From Pelotomaculum propionicicum (GTDB taxonomy: Bacteria > Bacillota > Desulfotomaculia > Desulfotomaculales > Pelotomaculaceae): a DNA stretch of 64,000 nucleotides. This document shows, piece after piece, positions 7,968 to 16,561 of the stretch (its first letter is position 1; every line of letters starts with the position of its first letter). Where the stretch lies: contig NZ_QFFZ01000009.1 of NCBI RefSeq assembly GCF_004369225.1, positions 1 to 64,000 on the forward strand. Direction: 5' to 3'. The notes beneath the pieces are model-generated. The model was not told the origin of the DNA and did not search any database. It saw nothing but the letters and a program-made list of their open reading frames with translations. The position numbers were made by a program, and so were the translations under genes.

Positions 7968-8663
7968 TTAACTTTTGTTCTTCCTGATTGTTTCCAGGCC
8001 GATGATACAAACTGCCAGCCAAGCGCCTCCCGCCGCAAAGCCGGCGATTACATCACTGGGAAAATGCACGCCAAGGTAAACACGGCTGCCCCCTATGAAA
8101 AATATAAGGCACGGGGTTATTATGACCACAGGCCAGGCCGGCTTTGCCCGCTCACGCAGGTTAAGCCACAGTAAATAACCCAGCATCCCGTAAAAAGCTG
8201 TGGAGATCATGGCGTGCCCACTGGGAAAACTGTAGCCGCCCACCTCGATCAGGTGCTGGATATCCGGGCGAGTGCGGTGAAAAGTATGTTTAAGCACAGT
8301 ATTCAACAGCCAACCGCCAGCCAGGCTGCCGCATAGTACCACTGCTTCCCATTTATGTTTCAAACGAAACAGCAAGTACCATCCCACCAACAGCATCAAG
8401 CTAATCTCCACTGACGCAGACCCCGCCTGGGTTATGACAACAGCTGCACTGGTTGCACCGCTGCTGGCAAAACTGCGGATGAAATCACCCACCACCATGT
8501 CAAACAAACCAAGCTCTTGATATAAAAGATCCTCTACCAGTTTTGCAAACACCAGCAGAAGCAAAGAACATGCCGCAATTCCCCAGGTCAGGCGTGAACC
8601 CAGTTTGCCCAGGGGTGAGCTATGTAAAGAGTTTTTTAATCCTTCGAGTCTGATCACCCTCAC
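7968..8663 (-). CDS. PAP2-family membrane phosphatase
   Basis: A 231-residue integral membrane protein with about six hydrophobic segments and the three phosphatase motifs of the PAP2 superfamily: KHTFHRTRP, YSFPSGHAM and SRVYLGVHFPSD. Such enzymes dephosphorylate undecaprenyl pyrophosphate, phosphatidylglycerol phosphate or phosphatidic acid on the outer membrane face. The substrate cannot be told from sequence. It is a single-gene unit ending at the shared terminator. Confidence 0.88.
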   Translation of the reverse strand: MRVIRLEGLKNSLHSSPLGKLGSRLTWGIAACSLLLLVFAKLVEDLLYQELGLFDMVVGDFIRSFASSGATSAAVVITQAGSASVEISLMLLVGWYLLFRLKHKWEAVVLCGSLAGGWLLNTVLKHTFHRTRPDIQHLIEVGGYSFPSGHAMISTAFYGMLGYLLWLNLRERAKPAWPVVIITPCLIFFIGGSRVYLGVHFPSDVIAGFAAGGAWLAVCIIGLETIRKNKS

Positions 8664-8811
8664 ACCCTCTGTAAGAATCTATTCCAACAAAACAACCTTA
8701 ATAATACTATCTTTTTTATTTTGCCAGATCAATAGTTCTTATAATTATTATAAAACTTACAAGAAGAGTCTCTGAATCAATAGAGAATAGTTTAAGCGTT
8801 GGCATCCCAGA

Positions 8812-8842
8812 CAACAAAAAAGAAGGCCACCCGTACAGGTGG
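8812..8842 (-). terminator. Intrinsic terminator after the four-helix membrane protein
   Basis: On the minus strand, CCACC and GGTGG pair around a 6-nt loop (8827-8842). They are followed by CCTTCTTTTTTG, about 35 nt after the stop of the 8877-9269 gene. Confidence 0.65.
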
Positions 8843-8876
8843 GACGTCTAAGACAGAGTTTTTTTTGAATCAAGTT

Positions 8877-9269
8877 TTAGGAATGAAGGCTGTAGAAAAC
8901 ATAAGGGGCAAGTAAGGTCCAGACCAACACCAATACCCATAGTCTGCCCTTAAGCAAATTATAGTTGTACAACAGGTCGTCCCAGGAGTGTTTCATAACA
9001 TAGTGACCGAAAATGAATTCAAACACTATTGTGAGAACAACCCAAACTCCACCTATAGCAAATGCCTGCCCAGCTGATCCTATAATCCAGATTCCTGTAA
9101 GGATCCAAATGTATACGCCGAATAGCATAATGCCGGTGAGAGTGGAAAGCTGGTGGGCGGTAAGCTCACCCATGTGAGGGCGATACCATTTTTCACGGAC
9201 CCCTCCATTAAGAATTGCTATTATTACAAGCCCAACCCAAGCTAAGGCATATTTCATTATTATTCCCAT
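8877..9269 (-). CDS. Hypothetical four-helix membrane protein, 130 aa
   Basis: A small protein with four predicted membrane helices (about residues 6-20, 43-66, 68-90 and 106-126) and conserved-looking loops (REKWYRPHMGEL, HSWDDLLYNYNLLKGRLW). The start could be the ATG at 9269 or the second ATG 12 nt later (MKYALAWVG). The family is not recognised. It is followed by its own terminator. Confidence 0.65.
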   Translation of the reverse strand: MGIIMKYALAWVGLVIIAILNGGVREKWYRPHMGELTAHQLSTLTGIMLFGVYIWILTGIWIIGSAGQAFAIGGVWVVLTIVFEFIFGHYVMKHSWDDLLYNYNLLKGRLWVLVLVWTLLAPYVFYSLHS

Positions 9270-9301
9270 CTAAAAACTCCCTGATATTAAGAATCATAGA
9301 A

Positions 9302-9961
9302 TCAAACATAGAACTCTCTCATGTCGTCCAGCCTGAGGCAGCCAATTTTTCCGCCATAGGCTGCTCCGCAGTCAACACCAATTTTGTCGCCATATTTCTC
9401 ATCAAACCAAATGTAATTTTTGTCGTGCAGGACCGAGGTGGGTGTGTGACCAAAGATAACAGTTCTCCCCGCGAAAGCACTTCTCCTGTAAAAATCGCTC
9501 CTGATCCAGAGCAGGTCGTCTTTTTTCTGTGACTCCATTATTTTTTCTACCGTACTGTCCTTTGAGTCCGAGATGTTTATTCCGGCGTGCACCAGAATGA
9601 AATTGCCCACCATCTTATATAAATCCGTGCTCTGAAGGTAGTCAAGAACGTTATTTCTTCTTTCCTGGGAAAGCCTTTCATACTGTTGGAGAGTCGTACC
9701 GCCCAGGTTATCCACCCATAAATCCATTGTTGAGTTCTTTCCTCTGGAAAGGTAGGACAGAAACATCTCTTCGTGGTTGCCCAGAATCAACTCCATATTA
9801 CTCTGCTTCGTTATGTATTCCAGTAAATCGATGGGCTTTTCGCCCCTATCTATTACATCGCCCAGGATGTACATCTTATCACTGTCACCAAAGCCGATTT
9901 TATCCAACAAAGTCATAAACCCTTCATATTTTCCGTGAAGGTCGGATAATACATACTGCAT
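9302..9961 (-). CDS. PrpA-type serine/threonine protein phosphatase (calcineurin-like)
   Basis: A 219-residue metallophosphatase with all core motifs in order: DLHGKYEGF, GDVIDRG, GNHEEMF, VHAGI and FGHTPTSV. These bind the two-metal centre. The short bacterial form includes PrpA/PrpB protein phosphatases and symmetrical Ap4A hydrolases, and the sequence alone does not separate these. The start ATG is the natural N-terminus (MQYVLSDLHG). It is monocistronic as far as can be seen. Confidence 0.86.
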   Translation of the reverse strand: MQYVLSDLHGKYEGFMTLLDKIGFGDSDKMYILGDVIDRGEKPIDLLEYITKQSNMELILGNHEEMFLSYLSRGKNSTMDLWVDNLGGTTLQQYERLSQERRNNVLDYLQSTDLYKMVGNFILVHAGINISDSKDSTVEKIMESQKKDDLLWIRSDFYRRSAFAGRTVIFGHTPTSVLHDKNYIWFDEKYGDKIGVDCGAAYGGKIGCLRLDDMREFYV

Positions 9962-10132
9962 AAAAACTCTTCTTGCCTTCTCTCCGCTTTGTCTGATTAT
10001 TTGGAATAATTAGTATACTAACACAAATTCTTAATAATAACAAGACGAAATTTGTATTCAGTAGCTGCTGATTTTAAGCATAATCTCAGCCGGAACTCAG
10101 ACGGTTTTAAGATATATAGCACATATACTAAT

Positions 10133-10639
10133 TTAAAAATCAGCTGTTCCGCTGATTCCAGACAAGGCGCCCGGTACTAATTCGCAAGCCATTACATATT
10201 CATCAGGGATATTGTATCTACTTTTGATCCCAAAATTAAATGCGCCTTTAAAACCAAATCTATGGTAATATGCAGGGTCCCCAACAAGCATGACGGACGT
10301 GTATCCCATTGCTTTTGCCAATCTGAAACTTTCCTTTATTAAACCGGAACCTATCCCTCTATTTCTGTACTCCAAAACAACTGAAACCGGCGCCAGAAGA
10401 AGTGTTTCAAATCTAGTGCTGCTGCTTACGATACAAGTCTTTGTCAACATTATATGTCCAATCAATTTGCCGTTTTCCTCAGCAATCAGAGCAAGCTCCG
10501 GTATATAATTACCGCTGCCGCGCAGTTGATTGACAAAATCCTGCTCCTTGCCGTCTGCAACTTTTGCCGTCTGAAAAGCAACTTTTACCAAATCATATAT
10601 TTGTGAAAATTCTTCCGGTTTTTCTCTTCTGATCAGCAC
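10133..10639 (-). CDS. GNAT-family N-acetyltransferase
   Basis: A 168-residue acyl-CoA transferase with the GNAT core. Motif A is LEYRNRGIGSGLIKESFRLA, which binds acetyl-CoA. The later GDPAYYHRFGF segment is typical of the YhbS-like subgroup. The substrate is unknown. Its start overlaps the end of the upstream methyltransferase fragment by 7 nt. Confidence 0.82.
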   Translation of the reverse strand: MLIRREKPEEFSQIYDLVKVAFQTAKVADGKEQDFVNQLRGSGNYIPELALIAEENGKLIGHIMLTKTCIVSSSTRFETLLLAPVSVVLEYRNRGIGSGLIKESFRLAKAMGYTSVMLVGDPAYYHRFGFKGAFNFGIKSRYNIPDEYVMACELVPGALSGISGTADF

Positions 10640-10860
10640 TTATGATCTACCCCCGTTTTCATTAACAGGACATGAAGGCCATTCTTTTTTTGTGCGACGA
10701 TTGCCAATTCCGGTGATTCAGAGTCATACTCTTTACCAGCAACATCAGAATATGTTTCAATAATTTGCAGATTGTTTTCTTCAAATTCTCTTTTCAAAGA
10801 ATCCTTGCTGTAATGTTGAAACCAGTTATAGACAATACTAAAATGGTAAGCTACATCCAA
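10633..10860 (-). pseudogene. C-terminal remnant of a SAM-dependent methyltransferase
   Basis: A 75-codon frame starting at TTG encodes HFSIVYNWFQHYSKDSLKRE and then FEENNLQI, which resembles the last quarter of class I SAM methyltransferases. The cofactor-binding N-terminal domain is absent and no upstream in-frame continuation was found. A GGAGGG lies 11-12 nt upstream of the TTG, so translation as a stand-alone peptide is possible. A truncated gene is the simpler reading. Confidence 0.45.
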
Positions 10861-10964
10861 AAAGAATAAGACCCTCCAGTATAGTTAGAGTGCCTTAAAC
10901 TAAATAATAGTGTATTAGTCATTACTAATTAGTATCTTAAAGTAAAACCTGCATTGCCAGCAGG

Positions 10965-11270
10965 TTAGCTTATATCCACATATATTGCATTTTCGCTCTC
11001 ATCGTACCTTGCGATGAATTTGCCTTTTTTATCAATGCCGAAATGGTTGAAAAATCCCCTGGCAAATGCCTTTGTTTTCTTTAATGTTTGACCTTCATCC
11101 GATGCCTTGATTCTAATAGTTTTGGTATCTTTATCATAAGCTAATTCAATTTTCTGGGCCTGGAGTTTTTCACGCACATGTTTATTAAGGACAATCGCGT
11201 TCTTAGATAATGATACGATAAATTCCTTTTTAACCTTTTCCCCTCTGGGTTTATAAATTTCAAATACCAT
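10965..11270 (-). CDS. Duplicated hypothetical protein, copy 1, 101 aa
   Basis: A small basic protein with no cysteines, membrane segment or signal peptide. From KKEFIVSLSKNAIVLNKHV onward it is almost identical to the gene at 11945-12259, differing at about eight positions, while the first 15-18 residues differ. The layout of short strands around KTIRIKAS, GQTLKKTKAFARGFFNHFGI and ARYDESENAIYVDIS suggests a compact beta-rich fold. The family is not recognised. Its upstream region is also duplicated. Confidence 0.7.
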   Translation of the reverse strand: MVFEIYKPRGEKVKKEFIVSLSKNAIVLNKHVREKLQAQKIELAYDKDTKTIRIKASDEGQTLKKTKAFARGFFNHFGIDKKGKFIARYDESENAIYVDIS

Positions 11271-11510
11271 ATTTCACAACCTCCATATTCTTGGTTATTT
11301 TTTACATATGCAAAATTATACTACTATAACAGCTAATTTATCAATACTTTTTTATTATAGCTCGGTTGTTACCCCCCTTTTCTTAATTATTATTCGACTT
11401 CTACAAATATTTATAATGTCCTCGGAGTTAAGATTAATTAATTTCCGACAAATTGTTCTATAATATTACATAAAAGCCTTTTGCCTATACTACTAAAGGA
11501 ATTGATAATT

Positions 11511-11924
11511 ATGCCTAAAATTATTTTCCATAAAGAAAACACAGCCATTATAAAACTATCGGCTTCAGATCCCAGATTAGGAGATTTAATGAATCTGGTT
11601 GGTGCCTGCACGCTAACCCTCAGGAAAGATTACTTTTCTTCACTGCTGAGGGCGATCACCGGCCAGCAGCTTTCCGTTCAGGTTGCCAGGACAATCTGGA
11701 GCAGGATTACCCGGTTATGTGCTGATATTGAACCTCAGGCCATCCTGTCCCTGGCTGATGAGGATTTAAGAGGGGTTGGAATTTCCAAGCGGAAAGTTTT
11801 ATACATGAAGCCAGCAGAGCCCTATCCTCCTGGCCAGGTAAGAGCCTTTATTAGTTTATCCGATATTCGGTGGCTTTACCCATTTACACAAAACATGGTA
11901 CACTCCCGTTGTACTTGTTCTTAA
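11511..11924 (+). pseudogene. Truncated DNA-3-methyladenine glycosylase (AlkA/HhH-GPD)
   Basis: The reading frame from ATG 11511 (AAAGGA upstream) encodes the first half of an HhH-GPD base-excision glycosylase. Visible are LRKDYFSSLLRAITGQQLSV and the start of the helix-hairpin-helix, LRGVGISKRKVLYM. Homology stops at about 11808; the remaining codons read MKPAEPYPPGQ and unrelated sequence to 11924. The catalytic Asp and C-terminal helices are missing. The truncation lies between the two copies of the duplicated hypothetical gene, so the rearrangement that made the duplication may also have cut this gene. Confidence 0.75.
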
Positions 11925-11944
11925 CAATTTTCACGTCTTTAACT

Positions 11945-12259
11945 CTAGCTTATGTCTACATATATTGCTTGTTCGCTCTCATCATACCTTCCAATAAACT
12001 TGCCCTTCTTATCAATGCCGAAATGGTTGAAGAAACCTCTTGCGAATACCTTTGTTTTCTTTAATGTTTGCCCTTCATCCGAAGCCTTGATTCTTATAGT
12101 GTTGGTATCCTTATCATAAGCTAATTCAATTTTTTGTGCCTGCAGTTTTTCACACACATGTTTGTTGAGCACAATTGCATTCTTTGATAATGAAACAATG
12201 AATTCCTTTTTTAACCTTTTTCTCTCTAGGTTTGTAAATTTCAAATGCCATTCTGCCAT
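11945..12259 (-). CDS. Duplicated hypothetical protein, copy 2, 104 aa
   Basis: Paralogue of the gene at 10965-11270. It is nearly identical over about 86 residues but has a different N-terminus (MAEWHLKFTNLERKRLKKEF), caused by indels near the start. One Cys (HVCEKL) replaces Arg. It is on the same strand as copy 1. Function unknown; see copy 1 for the description of the fold. Confidence 0.7.
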   Translation of the reverse strand: MAEWHLKFTNLERKRLKKEFIVSLSKNAIVLNKHVCEKLQAQKIELAYDKDTNTIRIKASDEGQTLKKTKVFARGFFNHFGIDKKGKFIGRYDESEQAIYVDIS

Positions 12260-12335
12260 ACCTCCATATTCTTGGCTGTTTTTTTTAGGGTATGTAAAAT
12301 TATACTACTATAATAGCCAAATTATCAATCTTTAT
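11945..12335. repeat. Second copy of a ~390-bp direct duplication
   Basis: The duplicated unit comprises the coding sequence plus about 75 nt upstream, including ACCTCCATATTCTTGG and AAAATTATACTACTATAA. The first copy is at about 10965-11355. The copies are in direct orientation and flank the truncated alkA. Confidence 0.75.
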
Positions 12336-12379
12336 TTGTTAAACTTAATAAAATTAAGAATTACAGCAAATAATCATTA

Positions 12380-13330
12380 ACTTTACTTATAACATCCCTC
12401 TTTTTACTTGTTTAACCAAACGGCTTATTTCCGTAGCTGACAAAGGCAATAATTTCAATTCCACTATATTTGTTATATTCCTTTAATTATCTTTTTCAAA
12501 AGGTTTTGTCGGAAAATGGAAAACCCTCCCGGAGGAGGGCTGAGAGAAGAGATATTTCAGTCTGGTATTAGCATACCCTGGTCACTAGGCGCAATGCATA
12601 CCGCTGGGTACTTTCATTTATGTGGATAAGTAACATTTTGAAAGCCTTAGCAAAGTAAAATCACAACGGTAGTTGTAGCGCAGTGGCTTGCACGGCGAAG
12701 TAATTTTAAGAGTACTCTCCGTTAAAAAATTCTAACACCACACTTTTTTTACCGGCTGTACTATTTTTTACTTCTCGTTTATTTTACCATTTCCCGCTTT
12801 TAATTGGAACGCTTTCCTAAAGGGGGGAAATCCCACCAAATAAAAGGAGTTCAACTAAAAACGTTGAATAAAGGATAAAACGGGAGGAAAAACAACTCCA
12901 TGAGAGAGTTGGTTTTCCTAGTTTAATTCCTAAATGAAGGGGTTGAATTCAATGATAGGTAAAAAAGTAACCCGGCTCGTATTAATGAAGAGTATGCCAA
13001 AAACACCTTTTTCAAAGGTAGAATTTAGATAATCTCAAAAGGAAACAAGAAGGGATTTACCGAAAACTACCGAATCAAGGATGAAAGTGGTAATAATACG
13101 ACCGCCCAAGAAGGGTGGTCGTTGTGGTTTTGGGGCGTTTCGACAAATGGCGACATTTCATGACCATCTTATGAGCCTGTCTATTTATTGCATTTTAAAC
13201 ACCATTTTATTTATTTGGAATTGCCATTTTGTATTCTTAGATAATGACAAAGAAACACTAGCCAATAGCTTCATTATCCGGAAGCAATAAGCAAAGCAGT
13301 GGTCGAACAATTGTTAAAAAATTGGTATCT
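12380..13330. other. Long non-coding region with several hairpins
   Basis: About 950 nt without a credible protein gene. Inverted repeats are frequent: CCCTCC/GGAGGG near 12521-12540, TTCAAC/GTTGAA at about 12850-12868, a 13-bp near-perfect stem at 12886-12918 (AACTC/GAGTT core flanked by GGAAAA and TTTTCC), and GACCGCCC/GGGTGGTC at 13099-13119. A 26-codon ORF at 12952-13032 is preceded by only a weak site. A match to a Spo0A-type box (TTCGACA) lies near 13138. It could be a structured RNA, a decayed mobile element or simply intergenic sequence; no known RNA class was recognised. Confidence 0.4.
13099..13119 (+). terminator. Probable intrinsic terminator
   Basis: An 8-bp stem, GACCGCCC with GGGTGGTC (one G-T pair), closes on an AAGAA loop and is followed by GTTGTGGTTTT. 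It would end whatever is transcribed from the preceding non-coding region. Confidence 0.5.
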
Positions 13331-13342
13331 TTGGAGGCCCCG

Positions 13343-14899
13343 ATGATAGCTATAGTCAGGAGTACTGTCCTGTACGGCCTGGAAGGCCAAGTTGTGGAGG
13401 TTGAAGTTGATGTTTCCAAGGGTTTGCCTGGCTTTGACATAGTAGGGCTGCCGGACGCAACAGTGCGGGAATCGAAGGACCGTGTCCGCGCCGCTATAAA
13501 GAATTCCGGCCTCGAATTTCCCGTTAAGCGGGTTACTGTTAACCTTGCCCCCGCCGACCTAAAAAAAGAAGGTCCGATCTACGACCTGCCAATAGCCGTG
13601 GGAATTTTAGCGGCCACCGAACAGCTGCCACCGGAGCGGTGCGGTCATTTTGTGTATATCGGCGAGCTTTCCCTCAATGGGGCCCTGCGGGCGGTAACAG
13701 GCGCCCTGCCAAATGTGCTGGCAGCCAGGGAGTCCTCTTTAAGTGAGGTTGTAGTACCGGCGGAAAACGCATCCGAGGCTGCTGTCGTTGAGGGAATGAA
13801 TATTTTCCCCGCGGGCAGCCTTGCTGAGCTGGCCGGTTTTCTGCGGGGTGAAATTGAAATAAACCCCTGTCAGGTTGATCTGACAGAACTTATGAAAAGC
13901 AGCAGGGTCAGTGAACTGGATTTTTCGGATGTTAAAGGGCAGCAGTCTGCCAAGCGGGCGCTTGAAGTTGCGGCTGCCGGAGCCCACAACCTGATCATGG
14001 TGGGCAGCCCGGGTTCGGGCAAAACCATGCTGGCGCGCCGCCTGCCGGGTATACTGCCGGAGATGACCTTTGAGGAATCCATAGAGGTGACTAAGATTTA
14101 CAGTCTGGCCGGATTGCTCAAGCCGGGACTGCCTCTGATTACCAACAGGCCGTTCCGGTCACCGCACCACACCGCTTCCACCATAGGACTGGTCGGCGGG
14201 GGCAGGATACCCCGCCCCGGTGAAATCAGCCTGGCCCACCAGGGGATATTGTTTATGGACGAGATGACCGAGTTTCAAAAAGACGCCCTGGAAGCTCTGC
14301 GGCAGCCCCTTGAAGACGGGGTGGTGACCATTTCCAGGGTTAGTGCCTCCTTAACCTACCCGGCCAGGCTGATGCTGGTCGGCGCGCTGAACCCATGCCC
14401 CTGCGGCTACTATGGCGACCCTGTGCGCGAGTGCTCATGCACTCCTAACCAGGCGCAACGGTATATCACGCGCCTGTCTGGCCCGCTGCTGGACCGGATT
14501 GACATAAGCATTGAAGTGCCCAGGCTGCTATACGAGGAAATCTCCGCCGCCGAAAAGCCGGAAAACTCCCAGACCATTAAAAACAGGGTCGAGGCCGCCA
14601 GGGAGCGCCAGCGGGCCAGGTTTCGCCAGCAAACGGAAGAAGGCGGCAGCCGCCAGCCGCCTGCCTGTAATGCCCAGATGGGGCCAAAGGAAATCAGGCG
14701 GTATGCCGCTATGACAAAAGCAGCCCGCAGTCTTTTTAAAGACGCCTTTGGCAGGCTTTCCCTGAGCGCCAGATCACATGACAAGATTTTAAAGGTAGCG
14801 CTTACCATTGCAGACCTGGAAGGCTCCGAGCTAATAGCTGAACACCACCTGGCGGAGGCTATGCAGTATCGTTCCCTTGACAGAAGCTTATTACTTTAG
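13343..14899 (+). CDS. comM: ComM/YifB family Mg-chelatase-like AAA+ ATPase
   Basis: A 518-residue protein of the ComM family, hexameric helicases that promote branch migration during natural transformation and recombination. The N-terminal domain (about 1-190) has the VEVDVSKGLPGFDIVGLPD signature. The AAA+ core has Walker A GSPGSGKT and Walker B ILFMDEMTEF. A CPCGYYGDP...C cysteine cluster typical of the family follows, then the C-terminal Mg_chelatase_C domain. The ATG at 13343 is chosen because GGAGG lies 5 nt upstream, and the protein then starts MIAIVRS as its relatives do. An upstream in-frame TTG exists. Confidence 0.9.
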   Translation: MIAIVRSTVLYGLEGQVVEVEVDVSKGLPGFDIVGLPDATVRESKDRVRAAIKNSGLEFPVKRVTVNLAPADLKKEGPIYDLPIAVGILAATEQLPPERCGHFVYIGELSLNGALRAVTGALPNVLAARESSLSEVVVPAENASEAAVVEGMNIFPAGSLAELAGFLRGEIEINPCQVDLTELMKSSRVSELDFSDVKGQQSAKRALEVAAAGAHNLIMVGSPGSGKTMLARRLPGILPEMTFEESIEVTKIYSLAGLLKPGLPLITNRPFRSPHHTASTIGLVGGGRIPRPGEISLAHQGILFMDEMTEFQKDALEALRQPLEDGVVTISRVSASLTYPARLMLVGALNPCPCGYYGDPVRECSCTPNQAQRYITRLSGPLLDRIDISIEVPRLLYEEISAAEKPENSQTIKNRVEAARERQRARFRQQTEEGGSRQPPACNAQMGPKEIRRYAAMTKAARSLFKDAFGRLSLSARSHDKILKVALTIADLEGSELIAEHHLAEAMQYRSLDRSLLL

Positions 14900-14940
14900 G
14901 TTGATTATGACAGGTGCCCTCTGTTTTTTTGATTCAGATG

Positions 14941-15342
14941 CTAAAACAACCTTTTCCACCAGGGCCTGTGGTCTTGTTTTTCTCCTTCATTCTCAGCGTC
15001 CGCCTGATCAAATTTTCTTTCAAAAAGCTGCAGGTAGCTTTCTCTGACACTCTGGAAAGGATCTTTGGACGGTGGCCTGTCCCCCGCTCTGACGGGAGGT
15101 TCCATTTTTTTATCATATATTTCCCTGATCTGACGGACGGGATCCTGCTGTGCTTCTTCCGAAAGGCTTACCACGAAAAGGCCTTGCTCGACCCCATGTT
15201 CCTCTTTTGCATCCAGAATTTCATCATAAGTCTTCCGGATATGCTGAACGGAATCTTTCTCCATGGCCTCATCAAGGGCATCTCTGAACAAAGCCCATAT
15301 ACTTTTCTTCGGCCCTTTTTTATTTATGCTGCCTTCCTTCAT
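14941..15342 (-). CDS. Hypothetical protein with three internal repeats, 133 aa
   Basis: A charged soluble protein. Three similar units are spaced through it: DSVQHIRKTYDEIL (about residue 30), DPVRQIREIYDKKM (about 67) and DPFQSVRESYLQLF (about 94), each an amphipathic helix after an acidic-Pro/Ser turn. It ends WWKRLF. GGAAAGG lies upstream of the ATG. The family is not recognised. It is convergent with comM. Confidence 0.6.
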   Translation of the reverse strand: MKEGSINKKGPKKSIWALFRDALDEAMEKDSVQHIRKTYDEILDAKEEHGVEQGLFVVSLSEEAQQDPVRQIREIYDKKMEPPVRAGDRPPSKDPFQSVRESYLQLFERKFDQADAENEGEKQDHRPWWKRLF

Positions 15343-15524
15343 GTATTTACACCTTTCCGGACGAAGGTTAATTCATGAACTGCCGCTGCTATTGAACTTC
15401 TTGATCAACTTATAAAATCCTGCCGCATGAATTTGTCGAACATTTATTCTGTTTTCAATCTATCCGATGTAAAATTCAAGGCAAATTTTCACCCGGGGTT
15501 TGGCAGCTTATAAAAGGTCCAGGC

Positions 15525-15585
15525 AAAACAAAAAGACCGGGCTATGCTAAAACTGGTAAAGGACTTATCAGCCTACCCGGCCATG
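15525..15585 (-). terminator. Intrinsic terminator downstream of the amidase
   Basis: On the minus strand an imperfect stem closed by GGCCGGG and CCCGGTC is followed by TTTTTGTTTTG. It lies about 45 nt after the stop of the amidase gene. Confidence 0.6.
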
Positions 15586-15628
15586 TGTCAAACAGGAAAC
15601 GCCACTTTGCTTTTATCTGAAAACTAAA

Positions 15629-16354
15629 TTATTCTTTCTTAATCCCAGCTTTTTCAGCGATCCTGTCCAGCCCGACAAACAACACCCAGTCCAATGAATT
15701 CTCATCCGCATCCTTTAATTTTGCAATATGCTGGTCTGGCTCAACCAGAATGCCGCGTAATGACAGGTTCTTGATCGCCGCAATGCCCTGCTCGATTTTC
15801 CAGGGCTCTTTTTCAATAAGCTTGGCCATTGGCTCTATCACTCCCTGCATGTTTTTAGCCACGTCATTCACGAAGTCTTCCCAGGTCCTGCCGTGCATTT
15901 GAAAATAGCCTACCGGGTCTGTGTGGTCGGTCTCTCCCCATTGTTCGCTTACCCAGGCATGGCTGTTCAGTTGATTCATATTAGAAGGTTCCCACTGGTA
16001 TTTCCGGCAAAGCATTGACGCCAGCCATACCCCACGTTTCCACACTTCCTGAAATTTTTCGGGATCGGTAAAATGACACAGTTCCACAGATAAAAACCTT
16101 CTGTTTGCAGTAGGCCCGGCATGCCACGCAACTTCATCCTCAGGTATTATTTGGACAATGGCGCTGTAATCAACAAAAAAGTGCGCGGAAGCTTCCCTAT
16201 AAGCATTATGGAAATAAGCGCTTTCATTATTGCTTGTAGCTCCCGGCGTAGCCGTTTCGTGAACAGTTAAGCCCTGCGGGACCAGTTCTGTTCCTGGACG
16301 GTTATACTCTCTGCCCAACTGCAAAAAGTCCTGTATTATTTCATACTCCTGCAT
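15629..16354 (-). CDS. N-acetylmuramoyl-L-alanine amidase (Amidase_2)
   Basis: A 241-residue zinc amidase that cleaves the bond between muramic acid and the stem peptide. Family signs are LTVHETATPGATS (first zinc His), SAHFFVDYSAIVQIIPEDEVAWHAG, FLSVELCHFTD and the late HTDPVGYF. The domain takes up about residues 20-165. The C-terminal third (from about 165) has repeating helices and may be a wall-binding or oligomerisation region; it is not recognised. There is no signal peptide, as in phage-type endolysins and spore enzymes, so a prophage remnant is possible, but no other phage genes are near. Confidence 0.85.
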   Translation of the reverse strand: MQEYEIIQDFLQLGREYNRPGTELVPQGLTVHETATPGATSNNESAYFHNAYREASAHFFVDYSAIVQIIPEDEVAWHAGPTANRRFLSVELCHFTDPEKFQEVWKRGVWLASMLCRKYQWEPSNMNQLNSHAWVSEQWGETDHTDPVGYFQMHGRTWEDFVNDVAKNMQGVIEPMAKLIEKEPWKIEQGIAAIKNLSLRGILVEPDQHIAKLKDADENSLDWVLFVGLDRIAEKAGIKKE

Positions 16355-16561
16355 TTACACTCCTCCCTTCGTTTTTTCTTAGTGAAAATAACCAGACGAT
16401 ATAACAGTAAAATTTTACATATTTTGCATTTATCCTGCCAGAGAAATCCAATACTATAAATATTTTTGCAATATTGAGATGCGGTGGAAATATCATTTAA
16501 AGGGATTGGTTTTCCAACTGTTGAATATTAACGGTATCGTTAGGGCACGGGGTGATGAGTT

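Noticed and set aside
12520-12620. Possible TPP-type riboswitch (GGGCTGAGAGAAGAGA)
   Set aside because: Only the CUGAGA-like block is present. The ACCUGAUCUGGAUAAUGCCAG-type half and the second helix are missing, and no thiamine gene follows.
12655-12710. tRNA-like stretch GTAGCGCAGTGGCTTGCACG
   Set aside because: It resembles a D-arm only; no anticodon arm, T-arm or acceptor pairing could be built.
13081-13290. 69-codon ORF upstream of comM
   Set aside because: It runs through a terminator-like hairpin, has odd composition and no clear ribosome-binding site.
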